Of a stretch of DNA of 64,000 nt, positions 35,498 through 44,748 are shown one piece after another. The notes beneath the pieces are model-generated. The model was not told where the DNA came from. It did not search any database and worked only from the letters and a program-made list of their open reading frames with translations. Position 1 is the stretch's first letter, and each line of letters begins with the position of its first letter. The translations under genes and the position numbers were made by a program. This DNA is from Streptomyces griseochromogenes (GTDB lineage: Bacteria > Actinomycetota > Actinomycetes > Streptomycetales > Streptomycetaceae), in NCBI RefSeq assembly GCF_001542625.1, contig NZ_CP016279.1, positions 5,642,001-5,706,000 on the forward strand. The letters are read 5' to 3'.

Positions 35498-37342
35498 TCA
35501 CAGCGTCAACCGTGGCCGGTAAAGGTCGAGCCAGGTCTGCAGGTCGAGGAACTTCTCCAGCGCTGCTCGGTGCCCATGAGGGTTCGGGTGGTGGTCGTGA
35601 TCTGTGTACGCCGCCTTGGTGGCTGCGGCCTTGTCGAACAAGGAGAAGACATCGTGGTCGGGTTGGGACAGGGCCTCGCGCACCTGTTCTTGCAGGGCGG
35701 ATACGTAGCGGTGATCTCGGGTCATCGGGTACGGGCTCTTGAGGCGTCCGAGTACGGCGTCGGGGACGACGGTACGGCCGGCAGCCCGGAGGATGCTCTT
35801 CTCCCGGGCGTCCACGGTGTGGAAGGACCAGGGGGTGTTGAAGGCGTACTCGGCGATGCGGTGGTCGCAGAAAGGCACGCGGACTTCCAGCCCCACGGCC
35901 ATGCTGAGCCGGTCCTTGCGGTCCAGCATGCCGGCCAGGCTGCGGGTCAGGTGGAGGTAGAGGAGTTCGCGGGAGCGGCGTTGGGTGCTGTCCTCGCCGT
36001 CCAGTGAGGGCGTTTCGGCGACGGCTTCGCGGTAGCGCTCAGTGGCGTATGCGGGCAGATCTAGCGCCGTCGACAGGTCGGGGGGCAGGAAGGCGCGTTC
36101 CTGGCGGGTTTGTCCGAGGGCCGCGGTGAGCCAGGGGAAGCCGGGGCTTCGGCGCAGTACGGGGTCGTGGAACCACCAGTAGCCGCCGAACATCTCGTCG
36201 GCGCCTTCTCCCGACAGGGCGACCGTGGAGTGGTCGCGTATCGCGGTGAACAGCTGGATGAGTGAGTGGTCCATGTCGCCGCGTCCGACCGGCAGGTCGC
36301 GGGCCTGGACGACGGCACGGCGTACGGCGGGCTCGGAAAGGCTGGTGGCGTCCAGCATCAGGTCAGAGTGATCGGCGTCGAGGTGCTCCGCGACGATCCG
36401 TACATAAGGCGCGTCGGGGCTGACGTTGTGGGAGTCGCGGGCGAAGTGGTCGGTGTGCCCGGGGAAGTCCACGGAGAAGGTGCGTACCCGCCGCCCGTCG
36501 GCGCTGAGTTCGTTCGCGGCGAGGCCGGCGATGGTGCTGGAGTCGAGTCCGCCGGACAGGAGCACGCACCGGGGGACGTCTGCGACGAGCTGTTCGCGCA
36601 CCGAGCCGGTGAGGAGTTCCCGGGTGCGGGCGACGGTGGTGTCCAGGTCGTCGGTGTGATCTCGGGCCGTCAGCCGCCAGTAGGTGGTTTCCCGTACCCC
36701 GCCGCGGTCGGCGGTGGCCAGGGATCCCGGCTTCAGTTCCTGCATGCCGTGCCAGATCGCCGTTCCGGGTGTCTTGACGCCCAGCATGATGTCCCGCAGG
36801 CCGTCGTGGTCGACGCATGCTTCCACGGCAGGGTGGGCGAGGATGCCCTTGGGCTCGGAGGCGAACAGGACGCCGTCCTCGGTGGGGTGGTAGTAGAGCG
36901 GTTTGATGCCGAGCCGGTCGCGGACCATGAGGAGGCGGTCGCAGCGGCCGTCCCAGATCGCGAAGGCGTACATGCCGACGAGGTGGTCGACCATCTCTTC
37001 GCCCCATTCGAGGTAGGAGTGGAGCACCACCTCGGTGTCGCTGTCCGTCCGGAAGCGGTGTCCGCGTCCGCGCAGGTGCCGACGCAGGGCGACGAAGTTG
37101 TAGACCTCTCCGCTGTAGGTCATGGCGACGGGGCCGTGCGGGGTGTCCACGGTCATCGGCTGGGTGCCGCCGGCAAGGTCGATGATGGCCAGGCGCCGGT
37201 GCCCGAGGGCCGCGTGCCGGCTGACCCACACCCCGGATGCGTCGGGGCCCCGCGGTGCCATGGACCATGTCATGGCATCGACGGTCTCTTGGTGGTGTAC
37301 GAGGTCGTGGTCGAAGGCGATCCAGCCGGTGATGCCGCACAT
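35498..37342 (-). CDS. asnB: glutamine-hydrolysing asparagine synthetase-like amidotransferase
   Basis: 614 aa, AAGGAGGG upstream of the ATG. The N-terminal Ntn glutaminase is complete: Cys2 in MCGITGW, then RGPDASG, GHRRLAIIDL, and the SGEVYNF loop. The C-terminal ATP-PPase domain has LLSGGLDSSTIAG. The retained Cys2 shows true glutamine use, unlike beta-lactam synthetases, which lost it. As the first gene of the biosynthetic cluster (last in its transcript), it probably amidates a carboxyl of the product or starter, as OxyD does in oxytetracycline biosynthesis, or joins an amine to it. Ordinary asparagine synthesis is the default alternative. Confidence 0.9.
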   Translation of the reverse strand: MCGITGWIAFDHDLVHHQETVDAMTWSMAPRGPDASGVWVSRHAALGHRRLAIIDLAGGTQPMTVDTPHGPVAMTYSGEVYNFVALRRHLRGRGHRFRTDSDTEVVLHSYLEWGEEMVDHLVGMYAFAIWDGRCDRLLMVRDRLGIKPLYYHPTEDGVLFASEPKGILAHPAVEACVDHDGLRDIMLGVKTPGTAIWHGMQELKPGSLATADRGGVRETTYWRLTARDHTDDLDTTVARTRELLTGSVREQLVADVPRCVLLSGGLDSSTIAGLAANELSADGRRVRTFSVDFPGHTDHFARDSHNVSPDAPYVRIVAEHLDADHSDLMLDATSLSEPAVRRAVVQARDLPVGRGDMDHSLIQLFTAIRDHSTVALSGEGADEMFGGYWWFHDPVLRRSPGFPWLTAALGQTRQERAFLPPDLSTALDLPAYATERYREAVAETPSLDGEDSTQRRSRELLYLHLTRSLAGMLDRKDRLSMAVGLEVRVPFCDHRIAEYAFNTPWSFHTVDAREKSILRAAGRTVVPDAVLGRLKSPYPMTRDHRYVSALQEQVREALSQPDHDVFSLFDKAAATKAAYTDHDHHPNPHGHRAALEKFLDLQTWLDLYRPRLTL

Positions 37343-37568
37343 GGGCCCTCCTTGCTTCGTGGGCGGGTGTTGTTCCGGTCACCCGTGGCTGCCCTGGTCC
37401 CCGGGGGTGCTCGGTGCAGTTGGGGTTGCGGCCCTCGGTGGTGTTCGGGACGTGGCCGCGGGCCGTCTCGTGACGACTGGGCCGCCCCGGTCCACCGAGG
37501 GGCGACGCCACCCGGGACTGCCACGGCAAAGGGGGCCGCGTGGGCGGGGCCGGCAGAGGCGTCGGGGC

Positions 37569-37991
37569 TCAGTCGACGAAGATGTGGTCACCACGTGTGG
37601 TGGTGCCGTCGGGGGTGGCCTCCGCAGGGTCGGACCCCAAAGAGATGATCTTGTTGTCGCGGTCCACATGCACGACCCTGGGGACGAGCCGGGCGGCGTC
37701 CGAATTCCAGATATCGGCGTAGGAGATGATGATGACCAGGTCACCGGGGCTGATCAGGCGGGCCGCGGCCCCGTTGATGCCTACGACACCAGAGCCACGG
37801 GGGCCTTCGATGAGGTAGGTGGACAGCCGGTTTCCGTTGTCGATGTCGACGATGTCGACCTTCTCTCCGGGAAGCAGGTCGGCCGCCTCCATCAGGTCGG
37901 CGTCCAGGGTCAGCGACCCGACGTAGTGCAGGTCGGCCTGGGTGACGGTGGCACGGTGGACCTTGGACTTGAACATGGTGCGGTAGTACAT
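37569..37991 (-). CDS. panD: aspartate 1-decarboxylase (pyruvoyl enzyme)
   Basis: 140 aa. [20 protein letters not shown] contains the Gly-Ser self-cleavage site (VG-SLTLD) that yields the pyruvoyl cofactor. [20 protein letters not shown] and [10 protein letters not shown] are the standard barrel strands. It converts L-aspartate to beta-alanine in the cytoplasm. A panD inside a secondary-metabolite cluster, away from panB/panC, suggests supply of beta-alanine as a building block. It lies 77 bp downstream of the aldehyde dehydrogenase and upstream of asnB in one operon. The start at 37991 has GAAGGGCG 5'; MFKSKV at 37976 is an alternative. Confidence 0.95.
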   Translation of the reverse strand: MYYRTMFKSKVHRATVTQADLHYVGSLTLDADLMEAADLLPGEKVDIVDIDNGNRLSTYLIEGPRGSGVVGINGAAARLISPGDLVIIISYADIWNSDAARLVPRVVHVDRDNKIISLGSDPAEATPDGTTTRGDHIFVD

Positions 37992-38068
37992 GGGATCGCC
38001 CTTCTCGAATGCGGTTGAGGGGTGGGGAGGTTGGGCAGCCAGGGACGGCAGGGCCCGCGGCCGGTGGG

Positions 38069-39487
38069 TCAGACCTGGATCGCCTTGGTCTCCAGAAACT
38101 CCTCCAGACCCGCGAGGCCGCCTTCACGGCCGTTGCCCGACTGCTTGTAGCCGCCGAACGGCGCGTTGGGGTCGAAGGCGGCTCCGTTGATCTGCACCTG
38201 TCCTGCCTGGAGCCTGCGGGCCACCGTGAGAGCACGGCTCTCGTCCGCGGACCACACCGCGCCGGCCAGGCCGTAGACGGTGTCGTTGGCGATCCGGACG
38301 GCTTCGTCCTCGGTGCTGTAGGACTCGATGGCCAGGACGGGTCCGAACACCTCGTCGTGGTGTACCGCCATGTCGCCGGTCACGCGGGACAGCACGGTAG
38401 GGCGGACGAAGAAGCCACGGTCCGGGTCCGGCGGTGGCTCCGCACCGCCGGTGACCAGCTTCGCTCCGTCCGTCAGAGCGTTGCTGATGTGGCGGCGCAC
38501 CCGGTCGCGCTGGGCGGCGGACACCAGTGGGCCCAGCCGGGTGTCCTCGCGGCCGGGGTCGCCGGGCACCCAGGCCTGCGCGGCACGGCGGGCAAGTTCT
38601 TCGACGTCGGCGAGCATGGAGCGCGGCACGATCAGGCGGGTGAGGGCAGAGCAGGTCTGCCCGTTGTTGAGGAAGGCGGCGGCCAGGACCGCCGGGACGA
38701 CCCGTGACGGATCGGCGTCCGGCAGCATCACCGCGGGACTCTTGCCGCCCAGTTCCAGCGTGATCTTCTTGACGGTCCGGGAGGCGAGGGAGCCCACTCT
38801 GCGGCCGGCGCGGGTGGAGCCCGTGAAGGAGACCACGTCGACCCCGGGGTGCCGGGCCAGTGCTTCTCCGATGCCGCGCCCGGTTCCGCTGACGAGGTTG
38901 AACACCCCGGGCGGCAGCCCGACGGAGTCGATGATGTCGGTCAGTTCCCAGATACTGAGCGGCGCGAGTTCGCTGGGCTTGAGTACGACGGTATTGCCGG
39001 CGGCCAGTGCGTAGGCGACCTTCGCGGCCACCTGGTGCACCGGGTAGTTCCACGGTGTGATGGCCGCGACCACGCCGTACGGCTCACGCACGATCAGCGA
39101 GGGGCCTCGACGCTGTTCGAAGGGGTGCGCCAGGGCTGTCTGCGCGGCGTGCCGGAAGCTGTTGACCGGCAAGGTGACCTGAACAGCCCGGGCGAAGGAC
39201 AGCGGGGTTCCGACATCACGGCTGATCAGCTGGGCAAGGGGACCGGCGCGGCGGGCCAGTTCCTCCGCGATGGCGCGCAGGTGGGCGGCGCGCTCGGCCA
39301 CCGCGGTGCGTGACCATGGGCCGGCGGCGGCGCGCGCCGCGCTGACGGCGGCATCGGCGTCCTGCGAGGTGCCGTCCGGTACGCGGGCCAGCGGCTGCTC
39401 CGTCGTCGGGTCGACGACGGTGAGCATCCTGCTGCTGTGGGACGGCGTCCAGGCGCCGTTCAGATAGATGCGGTCGTAGGCAGGCAC
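38069..39487 (-). CDS. NAD(P)-dependent aldehyde dehydrogenase
   Basis: 472 aa from the GTG at 39487, chosen for the AAGGAG nine bases upstream; the open frame runs to 39652. Motifs: [20 protein letters not shown] (coenzyme fold), [16 protein letters not shown], catalytic Glu in [10 protein letters not shown], catalytic Cys in [12 protein letters not shown], and the C-terminal [20 protein letters not shown]. It oxidises an aldehyde to the acid. In the cluster it could act on an aldehyde made by the flavin enzymes or feed an acid to the AsnB-like enzyme. Confidence 0.92.
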   Translation of the reverse strand: MPAYDRIYLNGAWTPSHSSRMLTVVDPTTEQPLARVPDGTSQDADAAVSAARAAAGPWSRTAVAERAAHLRAIAEELARRAGPLAQLISRDVGTPLSFARAVQVTLPVNSFRHAAQTALAHPFEQRRGPSLIVREPYGVVAAITPWNYPVHQVAAKVAYALAAGNTVVLKPSELAPLSIWELTDIIDSVGLPPGVFNLVSGTGRGIGEALARHPGVDVVSFTGSTRAGRRVGSLASRTVKKITLELGGKSPAVMLPDADPSRVVPAVLAAAFLNNGQTCSALTRLIVPRSMLADVEELARRAAQAWVPGDPGREDTRLGPLVSAAQRDRVRRHISNALTDGAKLVTGGAEPPPDPDRGFFVRPTVLSRVTGDMAVHHDEVFGPVLAIESYSTEDEAVRIANDTVYGLAGAVWSADESRALTVARRLQAGQVQINGAAFDPNAPFGGYKQSGNGREGGLAGLEEFLETKAIQV

Positions 39488-39524
39488 AGAGAACTCCTTG
39501 ACGTGCGAAGCTTCTCGGCGGCGG

Positions 39525-40460
39525 CTATGCGCCGAAATGGGCGTGCAGGGCGCGGGTGATGTCGTTCCTCGCCTGCCGTGCGGCGGTGAACTCCGTGAGC
39601 AGGAAGAAGACGTGCAGTGCGCCGTCGTACCGTCGGGTGGCGACGGGCACACCTGCGGCCCGCAGCCGCCGGCCGTACTCCTCCGCTTCGTCTCTCAACG
39701 GATCGCACTCGGCGGTGAGGATCAGCGTGGCCGGAAGTCCGCTGTGGTCCTCGGCGCGCAGGGGACAGGCGTAGGGGCTGGTCGCTGCGCTCGGTCCGGG
39801 GAGATAGAGGTCCCAGAAGCGGGCCATCGCGGCACGGGTGTTGAGGAAGCCCGAGGCGTACTGGTCGTAGGAGGCGAACGGGGAGCCGTCGGCGGGGGCG
39901 AGGCTGGGACAGATCAGGACAAGCAGGTCGATGTGCGGGCCGCCGCGGTCCCTGGCCATCAGGCCCGTCGCCGCGGCCAGATTTCCGCCCGCGCTCTCCC
40001 CCGCGACCGCGAGCCCTTCGTCGGCCCCGAACTCCTCCGACCGGTCCGCCAGGGCAGCGATGGCCGCATAGGCGTCCTCCACGGGTCCCGGGAAGCGGGT
40101 CTCCGGGGCGCGCCGGTACGCCACGCTCGCCACCACGGCGCCGCTGGCGTTCGCGAGGCTCCGCAGGGGTCTGTCGAGCAGCTCCACGTCTCCGGCGATC
40201 CAGCCTCCGCCGTGGAAGAACACCAGCAGCGGTCGCGGCCCCGGGCGCATGGCGGGCTGGTACACCCGGACGGGCAGCAGACCGGCCGGTCCGGGAACGT
40301 GGGTCTCGATGACCGAGTCCACCACCTCGGCCGGTCCCTGGGCCTGCTGCAGGCCGCTCATCAGCTCACGCATCCTCAGTACGCCCACCTGCTCCAGGGG
40401 CGGCATGTGCTGGTCCGCCAGACGATCGAGGAAGGCGGCGGATTCCGGATGCAACGACAC
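39525..40460 (-). CDS. alpha/beta hydrolase, hormone-sensitive-lipase type
   Basis: 311 aa from the GTG at 40460 (AGGAG six bases upstream; a longer frame starts at 40517 and would overlap the previous gene). Oxyanion motif LLVFFHGGGWIAGD, nucleophile VAGESAGGNLAAA, Asp in LTAECDPLRDEA and His in YDGALHVFF complete the triad. Likely a cytoplasmic esterase or lactonase that acts on the ester made by the adjacent Baeyer-Villiger-type enzyme, or releases product. Confidence 0.9.
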   Translation of the reverse strand: MSLHPESAAFLDRLADQHMPPLEQVGVLRMRELMSGLQQAQGPAEVVDSVIETHVPGPAGLLPVRVYQPAMRPGPRPLLVFFHGGGWIAGDVELLDRPLRSLANASGAVVASVAYRRAPETRFPGPVEDAYAAIAALADRSEEFGADEGLAVAGESAGGNLAAATGLMARDRGGPHIDLLVLICPSLAPADGSPFASYDQYASGFLNTRAAMARFWDLYLPGPSAATSPYACPLRAEDHSGLPATLILTAECDPLRDEAEEYGRRLRAAGVPVATRRYDGALHVFFLLTEFTAARQARNDITRALHAHFGA

Positions 40461-40494
40461 GGCAACTCCTGAGGGGGCTTGGGAACGGGCCGGT

Positions 40495-42000
40495 TCATGA
40501 GCGGTGGCCGGTGTCACGGCCGTGGGGCATCCCGGGGCCGGCGCGGTCGGGCTGGTAGTGCGCCAGGTTCACCCGCCGGGTACGACGGCGGTACTCCATG
40601 GTCTGGCCGGGCCAGTTGGTGGTGACGTACCGGCCGCTTCCGCGGTACCAGTTGCGGCACGTCGACCACACGGTGCCGGGCAGGCGGCGGCGCATCTCCG
40701 CGGTGAAGCTCTCCTCGGCCTGGGGCCGGACGTCGAGTCGTCGGCGTTTTCCGCGGGCGAGGATCCGCACGGCGTCGAGGACATAGCGGATCTGGCTCTC
40801 GACCATGTAGACGACCGAGCCGGCACCGACGTTGGTGTGCGGGCCGTAGAGCAGGAACATGTTGGGGAAGCCGGGGACGGTCATCCCCAGGTAGGCCCGG
40901 GCACCCTCCTTCCAGGTGTCGGCCAGAGAGCGGCCCCCGGTGCCGGTGACCCGCAGCGGTGACAGGAAGTCCGTGGCGGTGAAACCGGTGGCGTAGACGA
41001 TGGTGTCGACTCGGTGCTCCACGCCGGTCTCCGTGCGGATGCCCCGCTCGGTGATCTCCGCTATCGGGTCGGTGACCAGCTCGACGTGGGGCTCGTTGAA
41101 GGCCGGGTAGTACGCGCTGGAGACGCCGATCCGCTTGCACCCCACCTCGTCCCGGGGCGTGAGGCGTTCGCGGGTGACGGGGTCATGGATCTGCCTGGCC
41201 AGCTGGGCGGCGCAGCCGTACGAGGTCAGACGGCTGATCGGCCGGCGGCGGGTCAGACCGGGCACGGTCAGCTCGTTGAACGTCCACCACCCGAGCCGGG
41301 CCGACGTACGTGCGAGCCGGGCGAGGACGCCCTCTCGGCGGGGGTAGACACGGTCCCAGCGGGGGACCACGTACGGCGCGGATCGCTGAAACACCGTCAA
41401 CCGACCAGCGTGCCTGGCCACTTCGGGAATGATCTGGATGGCGCTCGCCCCCGTTCCGATCACTGCGACCCTGCGGCCCGTCAGATCGTGGCCGTGATCC
41501 CAGCGGGACGAGTGAAAGGTGTGCCCCGAGAAGCGATCGGTGCCTGGTATCCGGGGATAGGCCGGACGGCTCAGCTGCCCGCAGGCCGGGACCAGGATGT
41601 CGGCCTCCAGGGTTTCACCCGTCCCTGTCCGCAGCCGCCACCGTCCCGTGCCCTCCTCGAAGTGTGCGGAGCGGACCTCGGTACCCAGCCGCAGGTGCGC
41701 CTCCAGGCCGTGCTTGTCCGCACAGCCGCGCAGGTACTCCAGAATCTCCCGCTGCCCGGCATAGCGCTGCGACCAGTCGTGCCGCTCGAACGAATAGGAG
41801 TACAGGTGGGCGGGGATGTCACAGGCCGCACCGGGATAGGTGTTGTCCCGCCAGACCCCGCCGAGGGCGTCACCCTTTTCCACGATGGTGAAATCGTGGT
41901 GCCCCGAGCGTTTGAGGGCCATGGCCAGTCCGAGGCCGCTCACCCCGGCTCCGATGATCACCACATGCGGGGCCCGCCGTCGAGAAGCCTGCCGGTTCAT
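40495..42000 (-). CDS. Baeyer-Villiger-type flavin monooxygenase (class B)
   Basis: 501 aa; the ATG at 42000 overlaps the upstream stop (ATGA). FAD site VVIIGAGVSGLGLA at residues 13-26, NADPH site VAVIGTGASAIQI. Between them is FSGHTFHSSRW, which fits the BVMO fingerprint FxGxxxHxxxW exactly. ATGF follows near the C-terminal half (IVYATGFTATDF). It inserts oxygen next to a carbonyl or hydroxylates nitrogen, using NADPH and O2. Translational coupling with the BBE-like oxidase suggests consecutive tailoring steps. Confidence 0.9.
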   Translation of the reverse strand: MNRQASRRRAPHVVIIGAGVSGLGLAMALKRSGHHDFTIVEKGDALGGVWRDNTYPGAACDIPAHLYSYSFERHDWSQRYAGQREILEYLRGCADKHGLEAHLRLGTEVRSAHFEEGTGRWRLRTGTGETLEADILVPACGQLSRPAYPRIPGTDRFSGHTFHSSRWDHGHDLTGRRVAVIGTGASAIQIIPEVARHAGRLTVFQRSAPYVVPRWDRVYPRREGVLARLARTSARLGWWTFNELTVPGLTRRRPISRLTSYGCAAQLARQIHDPVTRERLTPRDEVGCKRIGVSSAYYPAFNEPHVELVTDPIAEITERGIRTETGVEHRVDTIVYATGFTATDFLSPLRVTGTGGRSLADTWKEGARAYLGMTVPGFPNMFLLYGPHTNVGAGSVVYMVESQIRYVLDAVRILARGKRRRLDVRPQAEESFTAEMRRRLPGTVWSTCRNWYRGSGRYVTTNWPGQTMEYRRRTRRVNLAHYQPDRAGPGMPHGRDTGHRS

Positions 42001-43397
42001 GACGCGGACTCGTTCGTGGCGGGCGGAATGTTGTGGTTGAACCGCAGCACATTGTCCGGGTCGTACTCCGCCTTGACCTTGGCCAGGCGTGCCAGACGCC
42101 GCTCGTCCCAGAAGGCGCGTACCCGGTCCGTCTCGCCGTCTTCGGACGTCGTGTTCAGGTACGTATTGCCAAGGCCGAACCTTCTGAGGAGCGCACCGGC
42201 CTCCTTCACCCAGGCTCGACACCGCTCGGAATCGGCCTCGTCCTGCCACTGGCCGATCACATGGATCAGCCAGCTGTCCGTGCGGTGCGCGAACGCGGTG
42301 TCGTCGGGCGGGACATCGGTGGCCGCCTTGTCGAAGGGATGCACGTTGATGATGCTGATCCTGGAGGGAAGTTCGCTGCCTATCTCGGCGATGGCGGCGA
42401 TCTGCTCCGCACCGATGCACGGCACGAACTCACTGGTCCAGTAATGGAGATTGCCGGGCGGGGAGAATCCGTCCTGCATCGACTGCACGGCCACCAGCGG
42501 CATCGGGCCCACGCTGTCGTACAGGGGGTCGCCGAAGTCCCGCAGCGGCTGCACGGCCTGCCATGCCTCCTCCATCGGACCGAAATATCGCACCAGCAGG
42601 GTGACCAGAGGCATTCCCTGGTACTCCTCGGGGACGAAATCCGCTTCCGGAGCACGAAGGAACATGGCGTCCGCGCTCAGGTGTGCCGGGCTGGTCGCGG
42701 TGAAGTCCCGGAGGAACTCGAGGACTTCACCGGCCCGCTCCACCGGGTGCGCCAGGAATCCCGCCAGCATCATCGGCCCGACGGGATGTGCCTGGAACTC
42801 GAACGAGGTGACCACACCGAAGTTGCCGCCGCCGCCACGCAGCGCCCAGAACAGCTCCGGACGGCTGTCCGCGCTCGCCGTCACCAGCTCGCCGTCCACC
42901 GTGACCATATCGGCGGACAGCAAATTGTCACAGGTCAGGCCGTACTTGTGGAGCATCATGCCCACGCCGCCGTTGAGGGTGAGCCCGGCCATGCCGGTGT
43001 CCGACATCTGGCCCGTGGGAATCGCGAGGCCGTGCAGCTGGGTCTCCCGGTCCACATCACCCAGCAGCGCCCCGCCCTGCACCCGGACGGTGCGACGCAC
43101 CGGATCGACGTGCACGCCCCTCATGAGGGAGAGGTCGATGACGATGCCGTCATCGCACGTGCCGTGGCCCGCGATGCTGTGTCCGCCACCGCGGACGGCG
43201 ATGAGCAGATCCTCCTCACGGGCGAAGCGGACCGCGCGGACGACGTCCGCGTTTCCCAGACACTTGGCGATGACCGCCGGCCGCTTGTCGATCATGGCGT
43301 TGTAGACGCGGCGGGCGGTGCCGTAGCCGGCGTCCTGCGGTCCCAGTACCTCGCCGAGCAGCGTTCCGCGGAGGCGGTCGAGCGCATCAGGCTTCAT
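41997..43397 (-). CDS. berberine-bridge-enzyme-like FAD oxidase
   Basis: 466 aa from the ATG at 43397 (GGAGA upstream). PCMH-type FAD domain: IAVRGGGHSIAGHGTCDDGI with the His for 8-alpha-histidyl FAD. KYGLTCDNLLSADMVTVDGE has a Cys in the position used for the second, 6-S-cysteinyl bond in bicovalent BBE-like oxidases. ELFWALRGGGGNFGVVTSFE and the C-terminal YDPDNVLRFNHNIPP (BBE motif) are complete. These enzymes oxidise alcohols, amines or C-C bonds with O2. No signal peptide, so intracellular. Confidence 0.92.
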   Translation of the reverse strand: MKPDALDRLRGTLLGEVLGPQDAGYGTARRVYNAMIDKRPAVIAKCLGNADVVRAVRFAREEDLLIAVRGGGHSIAGHGTCDDGIVIDLSLMRGVHVDPVRRTVRVQGGALLGDVDRETQLHGLAIPTGQMSDTGMAGLTLNGGVGMMLHKYGLTCDNLLSADMVTVDGELVTASADSRPELFWALRGGGGNFGVVTSFEFQAHPVGPMMLAGFLAHPVERAGEVLEFLRDFTATSPAHLSADAMFLRAPEADFVPEEYQGMPLVTLLVRYFGPMEEAWQAVQPLRDFGDPLYDSVGPMPLVAVQSMQDGFSPPGNLHYWTSEFVPCIGAEQIAAIAEIGSELPSRISIINVHPFDKAATDVPPDDTAFAHRTDSWLIHVIGQWQDEADSERCRAWVKEAGALLRRFGLGNTYLNTTSEDGETDRVRAFWDERRLARLAKVKAEYDPDNVLRFNHNIPPATNESAS

Positions 43398-43437
43398 GAA
43401 GTCTCTCCAGGTCTTCGGGTCGGACGAGCGGAGCCGT

Positions 43438-43935
43438 TCAGTCCCCGGATGTGGTGGGTTCCGGACCGGCGGGATTTCCGGCGGGCTTTCCAGTTTGTTT
43501 CCGGCGGCGCTCCAGAAATTCAATGAAAGCCAGGTGCATATCGTCCGGGATTTTGGTCAGTGTGCCGCGCTCGATGTCCACGAATGCATGGACGGTTCGG
43601 GCCTCGGCGATGAGTCGGCCGCCGTTCTTCCGGTAGATCTCGTAGTAGTAGGTGAGCGTCCTCGGAGTGGCCGCCCACGTCTTGATGACGAGGTCGTCGA
43701 GGTACATGGCCGGATCGTGGTAGCGGACCTGGAGATCGGTGGTCGCGATCTGGTATTTCCGGTAGTCGGCCCCTATGTCGAGCGCATACTTCTCCCGTCC
43801 GAGATCGAACCAGGGAATGTAACTGCCGTAGTAGGCGTGCCCCTGCAGATCGCACTCTCCCCAGCGGACCCGGGTGGTGACCTCTACGCTGACGTCACGC
43901 ACGATGTTCGTCGCGGACTGCACGAGACGTGGCAT
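43438..43935 (-). CDS. hot-dog thioesterase (4HBT type)
   Basis: 165 aa from the ATG at 43935. VRWGECDLQGHAYYGSYIPW with FDLGRE is the 4-hydroxybenzoyl-CoA thioesterase signature with the active-site Asp; YRKYQIATTDLQVRYHDPAM and TLTYYYEIYRKNGGRLIAEA are the central strand. It hydrolyses acyl-CoA or acyl-ACP thioesters. As the first gene of the minus arm, next to the divergent carrier-protein arm, it probably releases the finished chain. The tail after about residue 145 is Pro/Lys-rich. Confidence 0.88.
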   Translation of the reverse strand: MPRLVQSATNIVRDVSVEVTTRVRWGECDLQGHAYYGSYIPWFDLGREKYALDIGADYRKYQIATTDLQVRYHDPAMYLDDLVIKTWAATPRTLTYYYEIYRKNGGRLIAEARTVHAFVDIERGTLTKIPDDMHLAFIEFLERRRKQTGKPAGNPAGPEPTTSGD

Positions 43936-44298
43936 TGTTCGTCGATCCTCTCGCGATGGCACGGGGGCGGAACCGGCAGGAACTCCGGCACATTCAGCTG
44001 ATCCGTGCGGGTCACCTGGATGTGCGGAACCCTAGGAATAAGGATCGAGACGGGTCAATCAGGGGAGCCGAATGTTTCGGTCTTCTTGCAGATCTTTCGC
44101 CGCCTCCACGGTGTCTTTCATGCGCGCCCTGGACACCTGACCGGTATCTTGCTTTCCCGTTGACGCGGCGGAGGATGCGCTCCTACGTTCTTCTCGACCC
44201 AAGGGCACCGCGAAATGTGATGTTCCTTCCGGCCCGGTTTCTGTCGGCTCGGGATTTTCTTTTACTTGCCCTCTCGGTGAAGCGACGGGGAGCTAGCC
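43936..44298. promoter_or_regulatory. divergent promoter region of the biosynthetic cluster
   Basis: 363 bp separate the two outward-facing arms, with no coding frame of its own. Both operons must start here. The parts nearest each gene (44010-44060 and 44205-44285) are AT-richer. I could not find a convincing palindrome or assign -35/-10 boxes. Confidence 0.6.
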
Positions 44299-44748
44299 AT
44301 GCAGATTGCCAACGCAGCCCGGACATTTCCGGAACATATTCATTCGGCCGGTGTGGACCTGGTGGACCTGTGCCGCTGGGAACGCGCCATGGAACGCTGC
44401 GGGGATGCTCTGGCGCAGCGGTATTTCACGGCGGAGGAACGCCGGACCGCACGGGAGCGGGCCACGGAGGGCCGGTCCGCGGCCGACATCCTCGGCCATC
44501 TCTTCGGTGTGAAGGAGAGCGTCGTCAAGATGGCGGGCGGCCTGCCGCCCACCGCGCGCCTGGCGGACATCTGCGTGGAGATCCCCGAGGGCACCTGGGA
44601 TCGCCGGCCCTGGCCGGTACGCCTCAGCGGCGCCCTTGCCGACTGGGCCTGCGCCCGGCGGGTGGACGTCGTCGCCTCCTCCGGCCCGCTCACGGACCGC
44701 ATGACCCTCGCCTGGGCGGCGGCCCGCACGCTGGACACACCGTCATGA
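44299..44748 (+). CDS. AcpS-family phosphopantetheinyl transferase-like protein 1
   Basis: 149 aa, GGGGAGC upstream. It has the N-terminal AcpS motif SAGVDLVDLCRW with metal-binding Asp20 and the second motif LFGVKESVVKM with Glu73 and Lys77. The expected third region (S-x-S/T-H near the C-terminus) is not conserved; it reads VVASSGPLTDRMTLAWAAA. AcpS enzymes load 4'-phosphopantetheine on ACP and form trimers with active sites between subunits. The gene opens the plus-strand operon and overlaps the malonyltransferase (ATGA). A second AcpS-like gene (51147) lacks the first motif but keeps the third. Confidence 0.8.
   Translation: MQIANAARTFPEHIHSAGVDLVDLCRWERAMERCGDALAQRYFTAEERRTARERATEGRSAADILGHLFGVKESVVKMAGGLPPTARLADICVEIPEGTWDRRPWPVRLSGALADWACARRVDVVASSGPLTDRMTLAWAAARTLDTPS

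Noticed and set aside
35498..37342. beta-lactam synthetase instead of AsnB-like
   Set aside because: Beta-lactam synthetases have lost the N-terminal Cys; here Cys2 and the glutaminase motifs are intact.
43929..44744. 603-aa plus-strand frame that runs into fabD
   Set aside because: The first 272 codons overlap the divergent promoter and acpS-like gene in another frame and lack family similarity. FabD starts at 44745 with a start-stop overlap.
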